This document shows positions 17,498 through 25,354 of a stretch of 62,640 bases of DNA, in pieces. Below the pieces are notes generated by a model that had not been told where the DNA came from, ran no database searches, and saw nothing but the letters and a program-made list of their open reading frames with translations. Where the stretch lies: contig QHBM01000136.1 of the NCBI GenBank assembly GCA_003244145.1, positions 1 through 62,640 on the forward strand, given 5' to 3'. The stretch comes from Chthoniobacterales bacterium. Lineage in GTDB: Bacteria > Verrucomicrobiota > Verrucomicrobiia > Chthoniobacterales > UBA10450. Numbering within the stretch: the stretch's first letter is position 1; every line of letters starts with the position of its first letter. The translations under genes were made by a program, and so were the position numbers.

Positions 17498-17758
17498 TCA
17501 CTTATTTTCTAAACGATGCCTCCAATATTCCGGCTCGCGATGGCCGTGCGCCACAGCGGCCACTAAGATTGTCTCTCGGTCGATGAGGTACGCGACATAG
17601 CAAGGAAAGATTGGGCAATTTACGCGGCGATATCCGCCCGGTCGTTCGCGCCACAAAAATGGATCGCGAGCCACTGCGCGGCAGACACAAGCGATCTCAT
17701 CGCGGAATCTGCGGCCCTCCTTGAATAAGGCGTGATCGCTGATTACTGTCTCAAACAT
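17498..17758 (-). CDS. ParE/RelE-like toxin, N-terminally shortened
   Basis: Product of 86 residues: RRFRDEIACVCRAVARDPFL, WRERPGGYRRVNCPIFPCYV, AYLIDRETILVAAVAHGHRE, PEYWRHRLENK. The segment GGYRRVxxxxFPxYVAYxI...ILVAAVAHxHREPxYW is the C-terminal two thirds of ParE-type toxins. About 25 N-terminal residues (the usual first strand and helix) are replaced by MFETVISDHALFKEG. The start codon shares the palindrome CATG (17756-17759) with the start of the divergent antitoxin, leaving no room for a promoter between them. No antitoxin of its own is adjacent. It may be a truncated relic. Confidence 0.55.
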   Translation of the reverse strand: MFETVISDHALFKEGRRFRDEIACVCRAVARDPFLWRERPGGYRRVNCPIFPCYVAYLIDRETILVAAVAHGHREPEYWRHRLENK

Positions 17759-17990
17759 GATCCTTGAACAACACCCGGACCTTCAGCGTCTGTCACCTTC
17801 GGAAAAGCTCTTGCTGGTGGGCGAGCTTTGGGATGACCTTGCAGCGCATCCTGCCGATGTGCCCGTCACCCGCGACCAGATCGCGGAGCTGGATCGGCGC
17901 ATGGCGGCGTACCGGAAGGATCCTACTCAGGTGACCACTTGGGAGGCGATCAAGGCTCGGATTCTCGGTCCCAACTCTGGGCCCGCATGA
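17757..17990 (+). CDS. Antitoxin, putative addiction module component
   Basis: Product of 77 residues: LSPSEKLLLVGELWDDLAAH, PADVPVTRDQIAELDRRMAA, YRKDPTQVTTWEAIKARILG. It is the same family as the gene at 9022 (LSxxEKLxLVxELWDDI, DRRxxAYRKDP, TWExIKxRIL). It is intact and overlaps the start of its toxin gene (17987) by 4 bp. Since that toxin carries an internal stop codon, the antitoxin appears to have outlived its toxin. Confidence 0.85.
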   Translation: MILEQHPDLQRLSPSEKLLLVGELWDDLAAHPADVPVTRDQIAELDRRMAAYRKDPTQVTTWEAIKARILGPNSGPA

Positions 17991-18283
17991 GCGAGCTTGT
18001 CTTCCTGCTCTCGGCTGACGTCGATATCCAAAAGGCCTACGAGCTTTATGAAGATTGGCAGGAGGGGCGGGGCGCAATTTTCGTCCGGCACTTGGATGCG
18101 ATGTTTTAGCATTTGCGAAGATTTTCGGAGATCGGCCCAGTCTTTCACCGTAACTATCGCCGACTGCTCGTTCCCGGATTTCCATATGGCATCTTCTACA
18201 CGATCGAGGGAAGACGAGTTATCATTCCTGCGATCATAGATACCCGGCAAAGCCCGGATGCGATTCTGCGAAGACTGCAATAA
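17987..18283 (+). pseudogene. ParE-type toxin interrupted by an in-frame amber stop
   Basis: ATG at 17987 gives MSELVFLLSADVDIQKAYEL, YEDWQEGRGAIFVRHLDAMF and then TAG at 18107-18109. The same frame continues without shift as HLRRFSEIGPVFHRNYRRLL, VPGFPYGIFYTIEGRRVIIP, AIIDTRQSPDAILRRLQ to TAA at 18281-18283. The two halves together make a normal 98-residue ParE toxin. A single change of CAG or another codon to TAG would explain it. Read-through or suppression is possible but nothing in the sequence suggests it. Confidence 0.85.
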
Positions 18284-18373
18284 AGACAGAGGTCAAAAGT
18301 CCTTTGTGCCGCGACTCATAAAAGAGTGCGGCCTCGCGCATTTCGAACCTGGCCTCTTCCAAAAACTCAAGTC

Positions 18374-18606
18374 TCACTGCTCGAGGGCAGCATCAAGTTC
18401 GGCAAAGACTTGCTCGGCCGGCGTCGACTTAGATAAGCCCTTTTGGAATTTCTCAATTCGCCGTCCGATTCCGCGTCCCAAGCCTTCTCGATGGCGTCGG
18501 TCACCGGAGGCTCGAGCGTAGACAAAATCCGATGGGCCAGCTTGAATCGCTGGTCTGGGGAAAGAGAAGAGGCCCGCTCGGCTAATTCATCCAGCGTGGT
18601 GGCCAT
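18374..18606 (-). pseudogene. Frameshifted addiction-module antitoxin
   Basis: ATG at 18606 gives MATTLDELAERASSLSPDQR, FKLAHRILSTLEPPVTDAIE, KAWDAE, a standard antitoxin start. After WDAE (about 18467) the expected tail IGRRIEKFQKGLSKSTPAEQ, VFAELDAALEQ and TGA (18374-18376) lies one frame away. Adding one A in the run GAATC restores it. As written, the frame ends a few bases further on as an unrelated basic tail. No toxin gene is found beside it. Confidence 0.7.
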
Positions 18607-18853
18607 AGGTGAATCCTATCGTTCCGGAAGTGCATTGTCGAGAGAACTTCCTCACATCTCGCCTGGTTATTGGCGTCATCTGCTGTGGAAGCGATCTTTT
18701 ACAGGCATAGATGAACCCCGAGCTCCGAAGTTCATCTTCTTCGCATCCGAGAAATCCGCGCTTGCTGCGTTCTACGCTGTCATCCGCGGTCAAGAGCATC
18801 CGGCGTGAGGAGGATTGCTTGAAGTTTTGATCGGCGCGATCAATCATGCACCC
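18607..18853. other. Short spacer without a gene
   Basis: I see no gene here. It contains the phrase CGAGAAATCCGCGCTTGCTG, then CGTTCTACGCTGTCATCCGC (about 18748-18790), a variant of the CCGCGGATT repeat carrying the inserted word seen in inverted form at about 17310-17335. Confidence 0.5.
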
Positions 18854-19051
18854 GTGAGCAAGGTCGAACAAATGGAAACCGAGCTGCGCAAGCTTTCTCA
18901 AGCCGAGCTCTGCCAGATCCGCGCGTGGCTGGACGATTTGATTGAAGATGAGCTGGAGTTCACGCCTGAATTCGAGGCCTCCATCCAGAGAGCGGAGCGT
19001 GATAGGAGCGACGGAAAGCCAGCACGAGTGCGCGAGCCGGAAGGCAAGTGA
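18854..19051 (+). CDS. RelB-like antitoxin
   Basis: I chose the GTG at 18854 giving (V)SKVEQMETELRKLSQAEL, CQIRAWLDDLIEDELEFTPE, FEASIQRAERDRSDGKPARV, REPEGK. A longer frame starting at 18815 adds residues that do not fit the family. The LSxAELxQIRAWLDDLIED...FTPEFEASIxRAE pattern is a common RelB-type antitoxin. The stop overlaps the GTG start of the following toxin fragment by 3 bp. Confidence 0.7.
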   Translation: MSKVEQMETELRKLSQAELCQIRAWLDDLIEDELEFTPEFEASIQRAERDRSDGKPARVREPEGK

Positions 19052-19143
19052 GCGCGGCTACGCAGGTTTATTATGCGGATTTCGATACCGTATTCTTCAA
19101 GTTGCCGCCGGCGCTCCGGGCACGGATCGCGAAACGGAACTAA
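19048..19143 (+). pseudogene. 5' fragment of a RelE-type toxin
   Basis: GTG at 19048 gives (V)SAATQVYYADFDTVFFKL, PPALRARIAKRN and TAA at 19141. The first residues match the start of small RelE-like toxins that begin with YxxxFDxxFFxLPPAxRxxI. The remaining two thirds, including the catalytic strands, are missing. The break falls exactly where a repeat spacer (AGCCAGGAGGCCAGGAAACG, then GGAGGTC heptamers) begins, so the repeat block has replaced the end of the gene. Confidence 0.6.
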
Positions 19144-19377
19144 TTTGGAAGCCAGGAGGCCAGGAAACGAAGACGGAGGTCGGAGGTCGGAGGTCAGAGG
19201 TCAGTAATGGAGGGACGGGCTCCGTCCCGTCCAATTATTTTTGGGACGACACGGAGGTCGTCCCTCGCATATTAGCCGACAACTCCGAAAGGGTTTCGCC
19301 AATATCTGCGCGTTCCTCGGCCGGGATCAGCGATCCCGGCTACAATCGCCGCTACAGCTTCCCCATCCGGCAACTTT
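19144..19377. repeat. Spacer of heptamer and hairpin repeats
   Basis: Contains GGAGGTCGGAGGTCAGAGGT (about 19175-19203), a full GGAGGGACGGGCTCCGTCCC hairpin element with its GGACGACACGGAGGTCGTCC arm (19208-19266), and CCGGGATCAGCGATCCCGGC (about 19320-19340), a perfect palindrome that recurs at about 23388 and 23424. No gene. Confidence 0.85.
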
Positions 19378-21210
19378 CTACTTCGGTCTGATCGTTTCGA
19401 TCAGTCCCGCTTCCTCCGGAAGCAATCGCTTCACGTCCACTTCGCGCAATTCCGTCGCCGCGTCCTCGGCCCGGCCGTTCGCGGCCAGGACGGCGGCGTG
19501 GACCGCGAGCGCGGAGGGAGTAAGCGCACCGCGCGAAACTTGAATGCTCGCATAGGCCTCCATCGCGTCACTGAATTTCCCCAAACGCAATCGGGCCAGC
19601 GCGAGCAAAGTCCGGTGCGGCAGGCTGGTCGGTTCGCGTTCGGCTAATCTCGCAGCAAGCTGCTCGATCGTTATCAGTTCTTCGTTATTGGTTATTGGTT
19701 CCGACTTCTCGTTTTCTACTTTCTCCTTTCTACTTTCTACTTGCGACTCCTGCTGCATCAGCAGGAGAAGTCGCGTATACGCTTCGTCGTTTTGGACCGC
19801 GGGGTCGTTAGGCCAGATCGGCAGCATCTCCGCCAAAACCGCGTGGATTTTTTTCGTCTCGCCCGTCATCTGCGCGAGGCGCAACCGGCCCTGATGGGCG
19901 ACGCGCAGCTTCGGCGATTCGGCGACGGCTTCGTCGTAGGCGGCGCGCGCCACCTCGATCACGCCGTTTTTTTCCGCATAACCGGCGAGCGTGACCAGCT
20001 TGCCCGGATCGCCGCGGGCCGCTTCGAGCGCGCGCTGCCAATTATTTTCGGCGGCCGCTTTTTCCCCGAGCTGCGCGTTGCAACGCGCTAGATACATTTT
20101 TTGCACGAACGGATCGAGCGGGTAGCGGTCGCGATCGAGCAGTTCCTTAATTTCTTTCCACCGGCCCAGGCCGCCGAGCGCATCGACGTACTGCAGGAAG
20201 AGGTCGCGAGCCTGGAGCGCTCGTTCGAGCGGGATCGAGTCGAGGACGCGTTGGAATTCGCCTTTGCCATTCAACCAGGTCGCCAGCGGCGTGGTCTCCT
20301 CCGGCGGCCCGTCTTTCCATTGCACGATCGCTTTCGCGAGGAGTTCTTCGCGCGCTTCGGGCTGCTCGCGAATTTTCAAATCGACCGCGAGCAACTTTTG
20401 CGGCGCGCGGGCGAGGGGATGGGCCTCGAGCTTCTGCGACAGCTCGGGCCCGGCGATCGGGAAATTCTCGGGAAGCTTTTCGGGTGAAAGCGCGGTCTGC
20501 GCGAGAACGGTGAGGGCATCGAGTCCGGCGGCATCGTTGGTGTCGGCGATTTTTCTTAACCACGACCAGGCTTCGCCGCGCCACGATTCGTTCCCGGCGG
20601 AAATGGCCAGGTCGAGCAGGGCCGCCTGCAATTTCTCGCGGCCGCTCGCGCCGGCGTCGTCGAAAACTTTTTGGAGCGCGTCGTGCGCATCGATCGGGGC
20701 GCCTTGCCGGATGGAAAGCTGGGCCGAGAGCAATTGGTCGAGCGCCGTGACGGCGCCGTTCGCGCCACTGAGCAAAGCGCGGATCGCGCGGGTGGCGCGG
20801 GTATCGTCGCCCGCGAGCAGCGCGATGGCCGCTTCATCGTTGAGATCGGCGCGGGTGAGACGGGTGTGTTGTTCGAGGCGATCCCAGAATTCGAGCGCCT
20901 GCGGCTGGCGCGTGCGCGAAAGAAAACGCGCGATGGCGCGGATGGCTTCGGGTTCTTCCGGCCACAATTGATACGCGGCGGAGGCTTCCTTGCGCGCATC
21001 GTTCCACTGCTCTTTTTCCAAAAGCGCGAAGGCGGTGCGTGCGTGGCGGCGCGCCTGCCAGGCCTTGATTCCATGCAGGACGGGCCGCCCGCCGAAAACT
21101 CCGCCGAGGGCGAGCAAGCTCGCGAGCACAAGTGCGATGAGCAAGCGCCGCCGCTTCCGGGTACGGAGCCGCAGCTCCTCATCGGTCAGCATGAAATCGT
21201 CAGAGCGCAC
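19378..21210 (-). CDS. TPR-like membrane-anchored protein of the exosortase locus
   Basis: Product of 610 residues. A basic cytoplasmic N-terminus (RLRTRKRRR) is followed by one transmembrane helix (about residues 22-41, LLIALVLASLLALGGVFGG). The rest is alpha-helical with TPR-like helix pairs (AFALLEKEQWNDARKEASAA, YQLWPEEPEAIRAIARFL, AEALNxx-type turns, TLLALARLRLGKFSDAMEAY). Such proteins often accompany exosortase and exopolysaccharide genes as assembly scaffolds; the function here is inferred. At about residues 485-510 a stretch QVESRKEKVENEKSEPITNN then EELIT is encoded by GTAGAAA and GGTTATN repeat words (19680-19757), probably an inserted linker between helices. Downstream on the same strand of the exosortase and the S23 gene. 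Confidence 0.75.
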   Translation of the reverse strand: MRSDDFMLTDEELRLRTRKRRRLLIALVLASLLALGGVFGGRPVLHGIKAWQARRHARTAFALLEKEQWNDARKEASAAYQLWPEEPEAIRAIARFLSRTRQPQALEFWDRLEQHTRLTRADLNDEAAIALLAGDDTRATRAIRALLSGANGAVTALDQLLSAQLSIRQGAPIDAHDALQKVFDDAGASGREKLQAALLDLAISAGNESWRGEAWSWLRKIADTNDAAGLDALTVLAQTALSPEKLPENFPIAGPELSQKLEAHPLARAPQKLLAVDLKIREQPEAREELLAKAIVQWKDGPPEETTPLATWLNGKGEFQRVLDSIPLERALQARDLFLQYVDALGGLGRWKEIKELLDRDRYPLDPFVQKMYLARCNAQLGEKAAAENNWQRALEAARGDPGKLVTLAGYAEKNGVIEVARAAYDEAVAESPKLRVAHQGRLRLAQMTGETKKIHAVLAEMLPIWPNDPAVQNDEAYTRLLLLMQQESQVESRKEKVENEKSEPITNNEELITIEQLAARLAEREPTSLPHRTLLALARLRLGKFSDAMEAYASIQVSRGALTPSALAVHAAVLAANGRAEDAATELREVDVKRLLPEEAGLIETIRPK

Positions 21211-21260
21211 GCGGAAGAAAGTAGAAAGTAGAAAGTAGGAAGTAGGAAGTAGGAACGAAG

Positions 21261-21605
21261 CTACTGCTTTAGCTTTTTTCCGATGGCGCTAAATATCGCG
21301 AGCAGCTCGGAGGATTCTTTGAGCAAAAGTCGCGCGTGATCATCGTCGCGCACGCCTGACTCGATCAAAAGCTCGATCCAGTATTCGGTTTCCGAGGCTT
21401 CTTTTTGGACCGTTCCGATCTTATTTGCGAAATCTGCGCGTGACACGCCGCGATTCGCTTCCCGGTAGTTGGCGCCAATCGAAGTGGCCGATCGCAACAA
21501 TTGTCGACCGAGGATGTCGGCTTCCCGTGTGCGCGGCAATGCCGCCGTGAACTTGATAACTGCCAATGAAAACCGTTTGGTGCGCTGCTCCAGATCCTTC
21601 TGCAT
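21261..21605 (-). CDS. Four-helix bundle protein, S23 / IVS-like
   Basis: Product of 114 residues: RTKRFSLAVIKFTAALPRTR, EADILGRQLLRSATSIGANY, REANRGVSRADFANKIGTVQ, KEASETEYWIELL. The LxxQLLRSATSIGANYxEA...KEAxETxYWLxLL pattern defines the four-helix protein family first found in intervening sequences of 23S rRNA genes. Here it is a free-standing gene between two genes of the exosortase locus and bordered on both sides by GTAGAAA heptamers. It is one of three different members in the window (others 30882 and 36252). Molecular role unknown. Confidence 0.88.
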   Translation of the reverse strand: MQKDLEQRTKRFSLAVIKFTAALPRTREADILGRQLLRSATSIGANYREANRGVSRADFANKIGTVQKEASETEYWIELLIESGVRDDDHARLLLKESSELLAIFSAIGKKLKQ

Positions 21606-21641
21606 TTCGTTTCCTGTTTCCTACTTCGTAATTCCTACTTT

Positions 21642-23330
21642 CTACTTTCTACTTTCGGAGATGACCATCTCGCGCACGAGCGCGGCGAACCGCGCCTCGG
21701 CGGCCTGGTCGTCGATCGGGCGGGTATTGAGCAGGGCGAACTCCAGCACTTGCTGGCCCAGGTTGCGCACGCCTCGGCGCACCATGCGGGCGCGCGCTTT
21801 CAACGACCAATCCGGCTGCGCGCCTCCTGTCATTTGCAAATCGGGCCGCGCCTCCTCGCGGTGCACTTTGTCTTCCTGTAAACAAAAAAAAGTGTGCACG
21901 ACGGCGTTGCCGCTTTCCTTCCGGAAGCTGATATGCCGCGCCGGCAATGCGATGCCGTCACGCGCGAGATAAGTCCTCATCCCGTGATCGGCGATTTGCT
22001 TCCAGCCCGTGCTGGGCAGACAAATGTCCGGCCGATGCGCGCGCGCGCGAACCACGCTGGAGCTGCCCGGGTTCCAGCGAAAGAAAAAGAGATAATTCGT
22101 GGCGGAAGATCCGGCCGCATCGGCGTCGCTGGTTTTCCAAACCACTTCGCGACCGGTATCGAAGCGAAGAGTTGAGCGAACGGCCTCGTCGATTTTGAGT
22201 TCGCGAAACCCATTCGCGTTTTCCGGTGCACGCACGCTCCAGGCGGAACGCGGAATCAGGTTGCGTTCGTGTGCGCGATACCAGCCTTCGACGCCGATCT
22301 CGACCGCGAGAAGCCAGGCCAGGGAAAGGATGAAGGAGGAAGGATGAAGGATGAAGGGGAGGGCAGTCGGAGGTCGGAGGTTCGCCACGGCGAATCGGTC
22401 CTCTGGCGGATCAGAGGTCGGAGGTCGGATTCCGCCTTCCGCCTTCCGCCTTCCGCCTTTGCCCAGCGCCGCAGCAAGCAGCAGCGAGCCGCCGAACACA
22501 ACGCCAACGATCGTGTATCCGGCGAAATCGTGCCAGCGCTCCACCGCGGAGACACCCTGGTGCGCCGCGACCCAGACGAGGAAAAAGGCGCGCGCAAAAT
22601 TCGCCACGACCGCGATGGCGAGCGCGCCGAAGACCAGCGCGAATCGTCTGCCAATCGAGAGGCGTTTCAGTTCGCCGAAAAGCAAGCCGATCATGAGCGA
22701 GGTTTGGAGGGAGCGCACACCGCTGCACGCTTCGTTCACACCCACGAGTCCGGTGCTGACGCGGATGAGATTGCCCTCGAGTTGCGCGGGGACGCCGCAG
22801 AGGGTGATCGCTTCGGTGGCGGCGGCCGCGACCGTGCGCATCAAACCTTGCACAATCGGTTCTTCAATCGGTGAAATCCACGGCACCGCCACCAGGAAAA
22901 ACAAAATTGGAAAACTGAAATGCTTCACCCAGGCCCATCCGCGCGCGAGATAGATGACAACGAAAGTGATCGCAATGACCGCGAAAGCGTGGACCCATCC
23001 CAGCGGCCGCCAATCCGGATTCGCGACCTCAAAAAGGCGCACCGGGAAAAGAATGAGCAGTGCAAGCACCACCGCGCCGATAACCAGCGCGCGCTGTTGT
23101 TTTGAAATCCGCAATCCGCAATCCGCATTCCGAAATTCTTCTCGCGTCTCCCAGCGCAGCCAAAAAAGATAGAGAACGAAGATCGGAACGAACCACCCAT
23201 AGCTGTATTGGTCGTTGGCCGACCACTCGCCGCTGAGTTGCCGGCAGAGAATGAACCAAAGCGCGAGCAGGAGGAGGAGCGCAGGCGCGAGACGGGTGAG
23301 CGAATGCGATTTCATCGTCGCTGAGTTCAA
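21642..23330 (-). CDS. xrt: Exosortase with fused EpsI-like C-terminal domain
   Basis: Integral membrane protease-like enzyme that cleaves PEP-CTERM sorting signals. Product of 562 residues. The exosortase domain has about eight helices and the conserved triad is visible: Cys202 in NEACSGVRS, Arg247 in NFARAFF and His267 in WHDFAGY. The C-terminal part (about 340-562) is EpsI-like (GWYRAHERNLIPRSAW, HRPDICLPSTGWKQI). Two stretches are foreign: FRNADCGLRISKQQ after helix 2, written by GCGGATT heptamers, and about residues 291-336 (KGGRRKAEGG, RPPTSD, PFILHPSSFIL) between the two domains, written by GGCGGAA, GGAGGTC and GGATGAA words. They lie in loops and keep the frame. MKSHS at residue 6 is an alternative start. 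The substrates are probably the PEP-CTERM proteins at 10896 and 14236. Confidence 0.92.
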   Translation of the reverse strand: MNSATMKSHSLTRLAPALLLLLALWFILCRQLSGEWSANDQYSYGWFVPIFVLYLFWLRWETREEFRNADCGLRISKQQRALVIGAVVLALLILFPVRLFEVANPDWRPLGWVHAFAVIAITFVVIYLARGWAWVKHFSFPILFFLVAVPWISPIEEPIVQGLMRTVAAAATEAITLCGVPAQLEGNLIRVSTGLVGVNEACSGVRSLQTSLMIGLLFGELKRLSIGRRFALVFGALAIAVVANFARAFFLVWVAAHQGVSAVERWHDFAGYTIVGVVFGGSLLLAAALGKGGRRKAEGGIRPPTSDPPEDRFAVANLRPPTALPFILHPSSFILSLAWLLAVEIGVEGWYRAHERNLIPRSAWSVRAPENANGFRELKIDEAVRSTLRFDTGREVVWKTSDADAAGSSATNYLFFFRWNPGSSSVVRARAHRPDICLPSTGWKQIADHGMRTYLARDGIALPARHISFRKESGNAVVHTFFCLQEDKVHREEARPDLQMTGGAQPDWSLKARARMVRRGVRNLGQQVLEFALLNTRPIDDQAAEARFAALVREMVISESRK

Positions 23331-23343
23331 AACGCGCCAGTAT

Positions 23344-23455
23344 AGCAGGCGTTTTGGTTAATGGTTATCGGTTATTGGTTGTATCCGGGATCGCTGATCC
23401 CGGTTGCTGTTGGTTACGCTGGCCGGGATCAGCGATCCCGGCTACAACTTGTCGC
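23344..23455. repeat. Heptamer and palindrome repeats before a TagA-like gene
   Basis: GGTTAATGGTTATCGGTTAT (7-mer unit GGTTATN, about 23357-23379) is followed by two copies of a CCGGGATCGCTGATCCCGG-type palindrome with TACAA or GTTGC flanks (about 23387-23408, 23422-23446). The open frame passes through this region, which would give an artificial 34-residue N-terminus to the following gene. Confidence 0.8.
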
Positions 23456-24214
23456 GTGCCCGCGACCCAAAAGCTCCTCGGCATCCGTTTCTTTGATGGC
23501 AATGTTGCGGAAGCGGTCGATCAAGCCATCGCAAACGGCGGGCTGATCGTCGCGCCATCGGGCACCTGTTTTACCCGATTGCAGCAGGATGAAACTTATC
23601 GCCACGCGATGATCAGCGCCGATCTCGCGTTGCCTGATAGCGGATTCATGGTCCTGCTCTGGCATCTTCTGCATTGCCGCCGCATCACCCGCATCTCCGG
23701 GCTCACATATTTAAAGGAATTGCTGGCGCGACTCGATCTGCGATCGGCGGGATCAACTGTGTGGGTTTTGCCGAACGCGGGTGCGCGAGAAAAGACGGTC
23801 GCGGCGCTCGCGCGCGACGGATTCTCGATCAGCGAAACCGATTGCTACGTTGCCCCGATGTACGGACGCGAACCGGAAGATGAAGCTTTGCTCGCGTTCC
23901 TGGCGGCGCGGCGTCCGCGGCATATCGTCATCGCGCTAAGTGGAGGCGTGCAGGAAAAACTCGGCTTCCATGTGCGCGAGCAATGCGGATATCGCCCGGC
24001 GATTCATTGCATCGGCGCGGCGCTGGGATTCGTGGCCGGTTATCAGATTGCCATTCCCGATTGGGCTGATCGTTTGTATCTGGGATGGCTGCTCAGGCTC
24101 TTGTCGCAACCGGGCAAATTCCTGCCGCGCGCTCTCAATGCCCTGGCGCTTCCGGGGTTGATCATGAAGTGCGGCGAAAAGTTGCCCCCAATGAAGAAGT
24201 CTCGCGTGTCGTAG
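23456..24214 (+). CDS. WecG/TagA/CpsF family glycosyltransferase, first copy
   Basis: Family enzymes add a sugar (ManNAc or ManNAcA) to an undecaprenyl-linked acceptor on the cytoplasmic face of the membrane. Motifs: LGIRFFDGNVAEAV, FTRLQQDETYRHAMISADLA, LPDSGFMVLLW, RISGLTYLKELL, ALSGGVQEKLG, CIGAALGFVAGYQIAIPDWA. The upstream frame (to 23354) is made of repeats, so I chose GTG at 23456 giving (V)PATQKLLG. A C-terminal amphipathic segment (YLGWLLRLLSQPGKFLPRA) fits a peripheral membrane enzyme. A paralogue lies at 25948; the two share motifs but differ at many positions, so this is not a recent duplication. Confidence 0.88.
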   Translation: MPATQKLLGIRFFDGNVAEAVDQAIANGGLIVAPSGTCFTRLQQDETYRHAMISADLALPDSGFMVLLWHLLHCRRITRISGLTYLKELLARLDLRSAGSTVWVLPNAGAREKTVAALARDGFSISETDCYVAPMYGREPEDEALLAFLAARRPRHIVIALSGGVQEKLGFHVREQCGYRPAIHCIGAALGFVAGYQIAIPDWADRLYLGWLLRLLSQPGKFLPRALNALALPGLIMKCGEKLPPMKKSRVS

Positions 24215-24293
24215 GGCCTTGAGTTATTTCTCTACGGCATGCCAGGCGCAGAACTTGACCAACCGCAAGAAGCTCATTCTGATCTGAGGGACC

Positions 24294-24821
24294 ATGCGCT
24301 CGGAAAGTGACAAACGCCGCGTCGAGTCCTTCATGGCCGCCCTCGGAGCGCGGGTCCGAAGTTCTGGACGGATCTACCTCGCCGGGGGCGCGACCGCCGT
24401 TTTGCACGGTTGGCGCGATACGACAATCGACATCGATTTAAAGGCGGACCCGGAGCCAGCCGGGCTATTCGAAGGGATAGCGCTTCTTAAGGACGAACTG
24501 GACGTAAATGTGGAACTGGCTAGTCCGGATGATTTCATTCCCGCCATTCCGGGCTGGCCTGAGCGCAGCCTTTTCATCGCCCGGCACGGATTGATCGACT
24601 TTTTCCATTACGATCCTTACGGCCAGGCGTTGTCCAAGCTTCAACGAAGACACGACCGCGACGTGCTCGACGCTCATTTCCTGCTGGAAAGGGGTTTGAT
24701 TCGCGTGGATAGACTGCAAGAGATGTTTGCGCTGATCGAGCCGGAGCTGATTCGCTATCCGGCGATTGATCCGGCCTCGTTTCGCGCGGCGGTCATGGAG
24801 TTTTGCGATGAGAACAGATAA
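24294..24821 (+). CDS. Nucleotidyltransferase-fold protein, possible TA component
   Basis: Product of 175 residues with YLAGGATAVLHGWRDTTIDI and DLKAD: a GG motif followed by D-x-D, the core of the minimal nucleotidyltransferase fold, close to the AbiEii-like/DUF6036 group. Members of this group act as toxins or AMP/CMP transferases in TA systems. It is followed, with a 14 bp overlap, by a helical protein (24808) and then a small protein (25143). A second module with a related nucleotidyltransferase and a related small protein is at 30028-30758. Confidence 0.75.
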   Translation: MRSESDKRRVESFMAALGARVRSSGRIYLAGGATAVLHGWRDTTIDIDLKADPEPAGLFEGIALLKDELDVNVELASPDDFIPAIPGWPERSLFIARHGLIDFFHYDPYGQALSKLQRRHDRDVLDAHFLLERGLIRVDRLQEMFALIEPELIRYPAIDPASFRAAVMEFCDENR

Positions 24822-25146
24822 CTGGAGCGAGACACTGCCCGGCGGACAACTCATTCGGCAAGGGCTGGCGGATTTCCAAGCAGGCCGTCATACGGCGCCG
24901 GCCTGTCTGGTGAACATGGCGCGGACCCGGCTGCGCCGTGCAGGGCTATTACCGGATTCGACGGCCAATCCATTTCCAGAACCGGAACGGCAGCTTTATG
25001 CGCTGCTCCGTCAGGTCGGCGGCGACGCCTATTCGCGCTACAACGCTCTGGTTCGAGAATTGGTTAGCTTCGAAAATGCGCTCGATCGAACCGCTGCTCG
25101 TCCGCAGGACCTGATCGACATCGAAGAATTGCAGAGAATGCGATGA
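24808..25146 (+). CDS. Hypothetical helical protein in a nucleotidyltransferase module
   Basis: I chose the ATG at 24808 (MRTDNWSETLPGGQLIRQGL), which overlaps the upstream gene by 14 bp; the open frame extends further but would overlap more. Product of 112 residues, rich in helices (ADFQAGRHTAPACLVNMART, RLRRAGLLPD, LYALLRQVGGDAYSRYNALV). I do not recognise a domain. The gene order suggests an antitoxin or a regulatory subunit of the nucleotidyltransferase. It overlaps the next gene by 4 bp. Confidence 0.65.
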   Translation: MRTDNWSETLPGGQLIRQGLADFQAGRHTAPACLVNMARTRLRRAGLLPDSTANPFPEPERQLYALLRQVGGDAYSRYNALVRELVSFENALDRTAARPQDLIDIEELQRMR

Positions 25147-25340
25147 ACGAGAGCGAAGCAATCGTGCCCGATTGGCGATGGGGAACGGCGGAGGGCAGCA
25201 GAGACCTGGATCGGCTTCTCGATCGGCGGCTTACCTTCCGGGAAAAGCTCGAATGGCTGGAGGAAGCGGAGACGTTGAGTTTGCAAATGCGCGCCGTGCG
25301 CGACGGGAAGCCAACGAGCCTGCGAGACGAAGCTTCGTGA
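25143..25340 (+). CDS. Small protein of the LTFxEKLxxLEE family
   Basis: Product of 65 residues: MNESEAIVPDWRWGTAEGSR, DLDRLLDRRLTFREKLEWLE, EAETLSLQMRAVRDGKPTSL. The segment LTFREKLEWLEEAETLSLQM corresponds to LSFGEKLALLEDLEEVTTAL in the protein at 30540, which also follows a nucleotidyltransferase. The shared position and motif indicate a conserved partner. It overlaps the preceding gene by 4 bp. Confidence 0.65.
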   Translation: MNESEAIVPDWRWGTAEGSRDLDRLLDRRLTFREKLEWLEEAETLSLQMRAVRDGKPTSLRDEAS

Positions 25341-25354
25341 AAAATGTTTCGCTC

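Noticed and set aside
21261-21605. 23S rRNA intervening sequence
   Set aside because: No rRNA sequence surrounds any of the three S23-type genes.
23354-23455. Extended N-terminus of the first TagA-like protein
   Set aside because: The 34 extra residues are encoded by GGTTATN heptamers and two palindromes and are absent from the paralogue; the GTG at 23456 fits better, although repeat translation elsewhere means it cannot be fully excluded.
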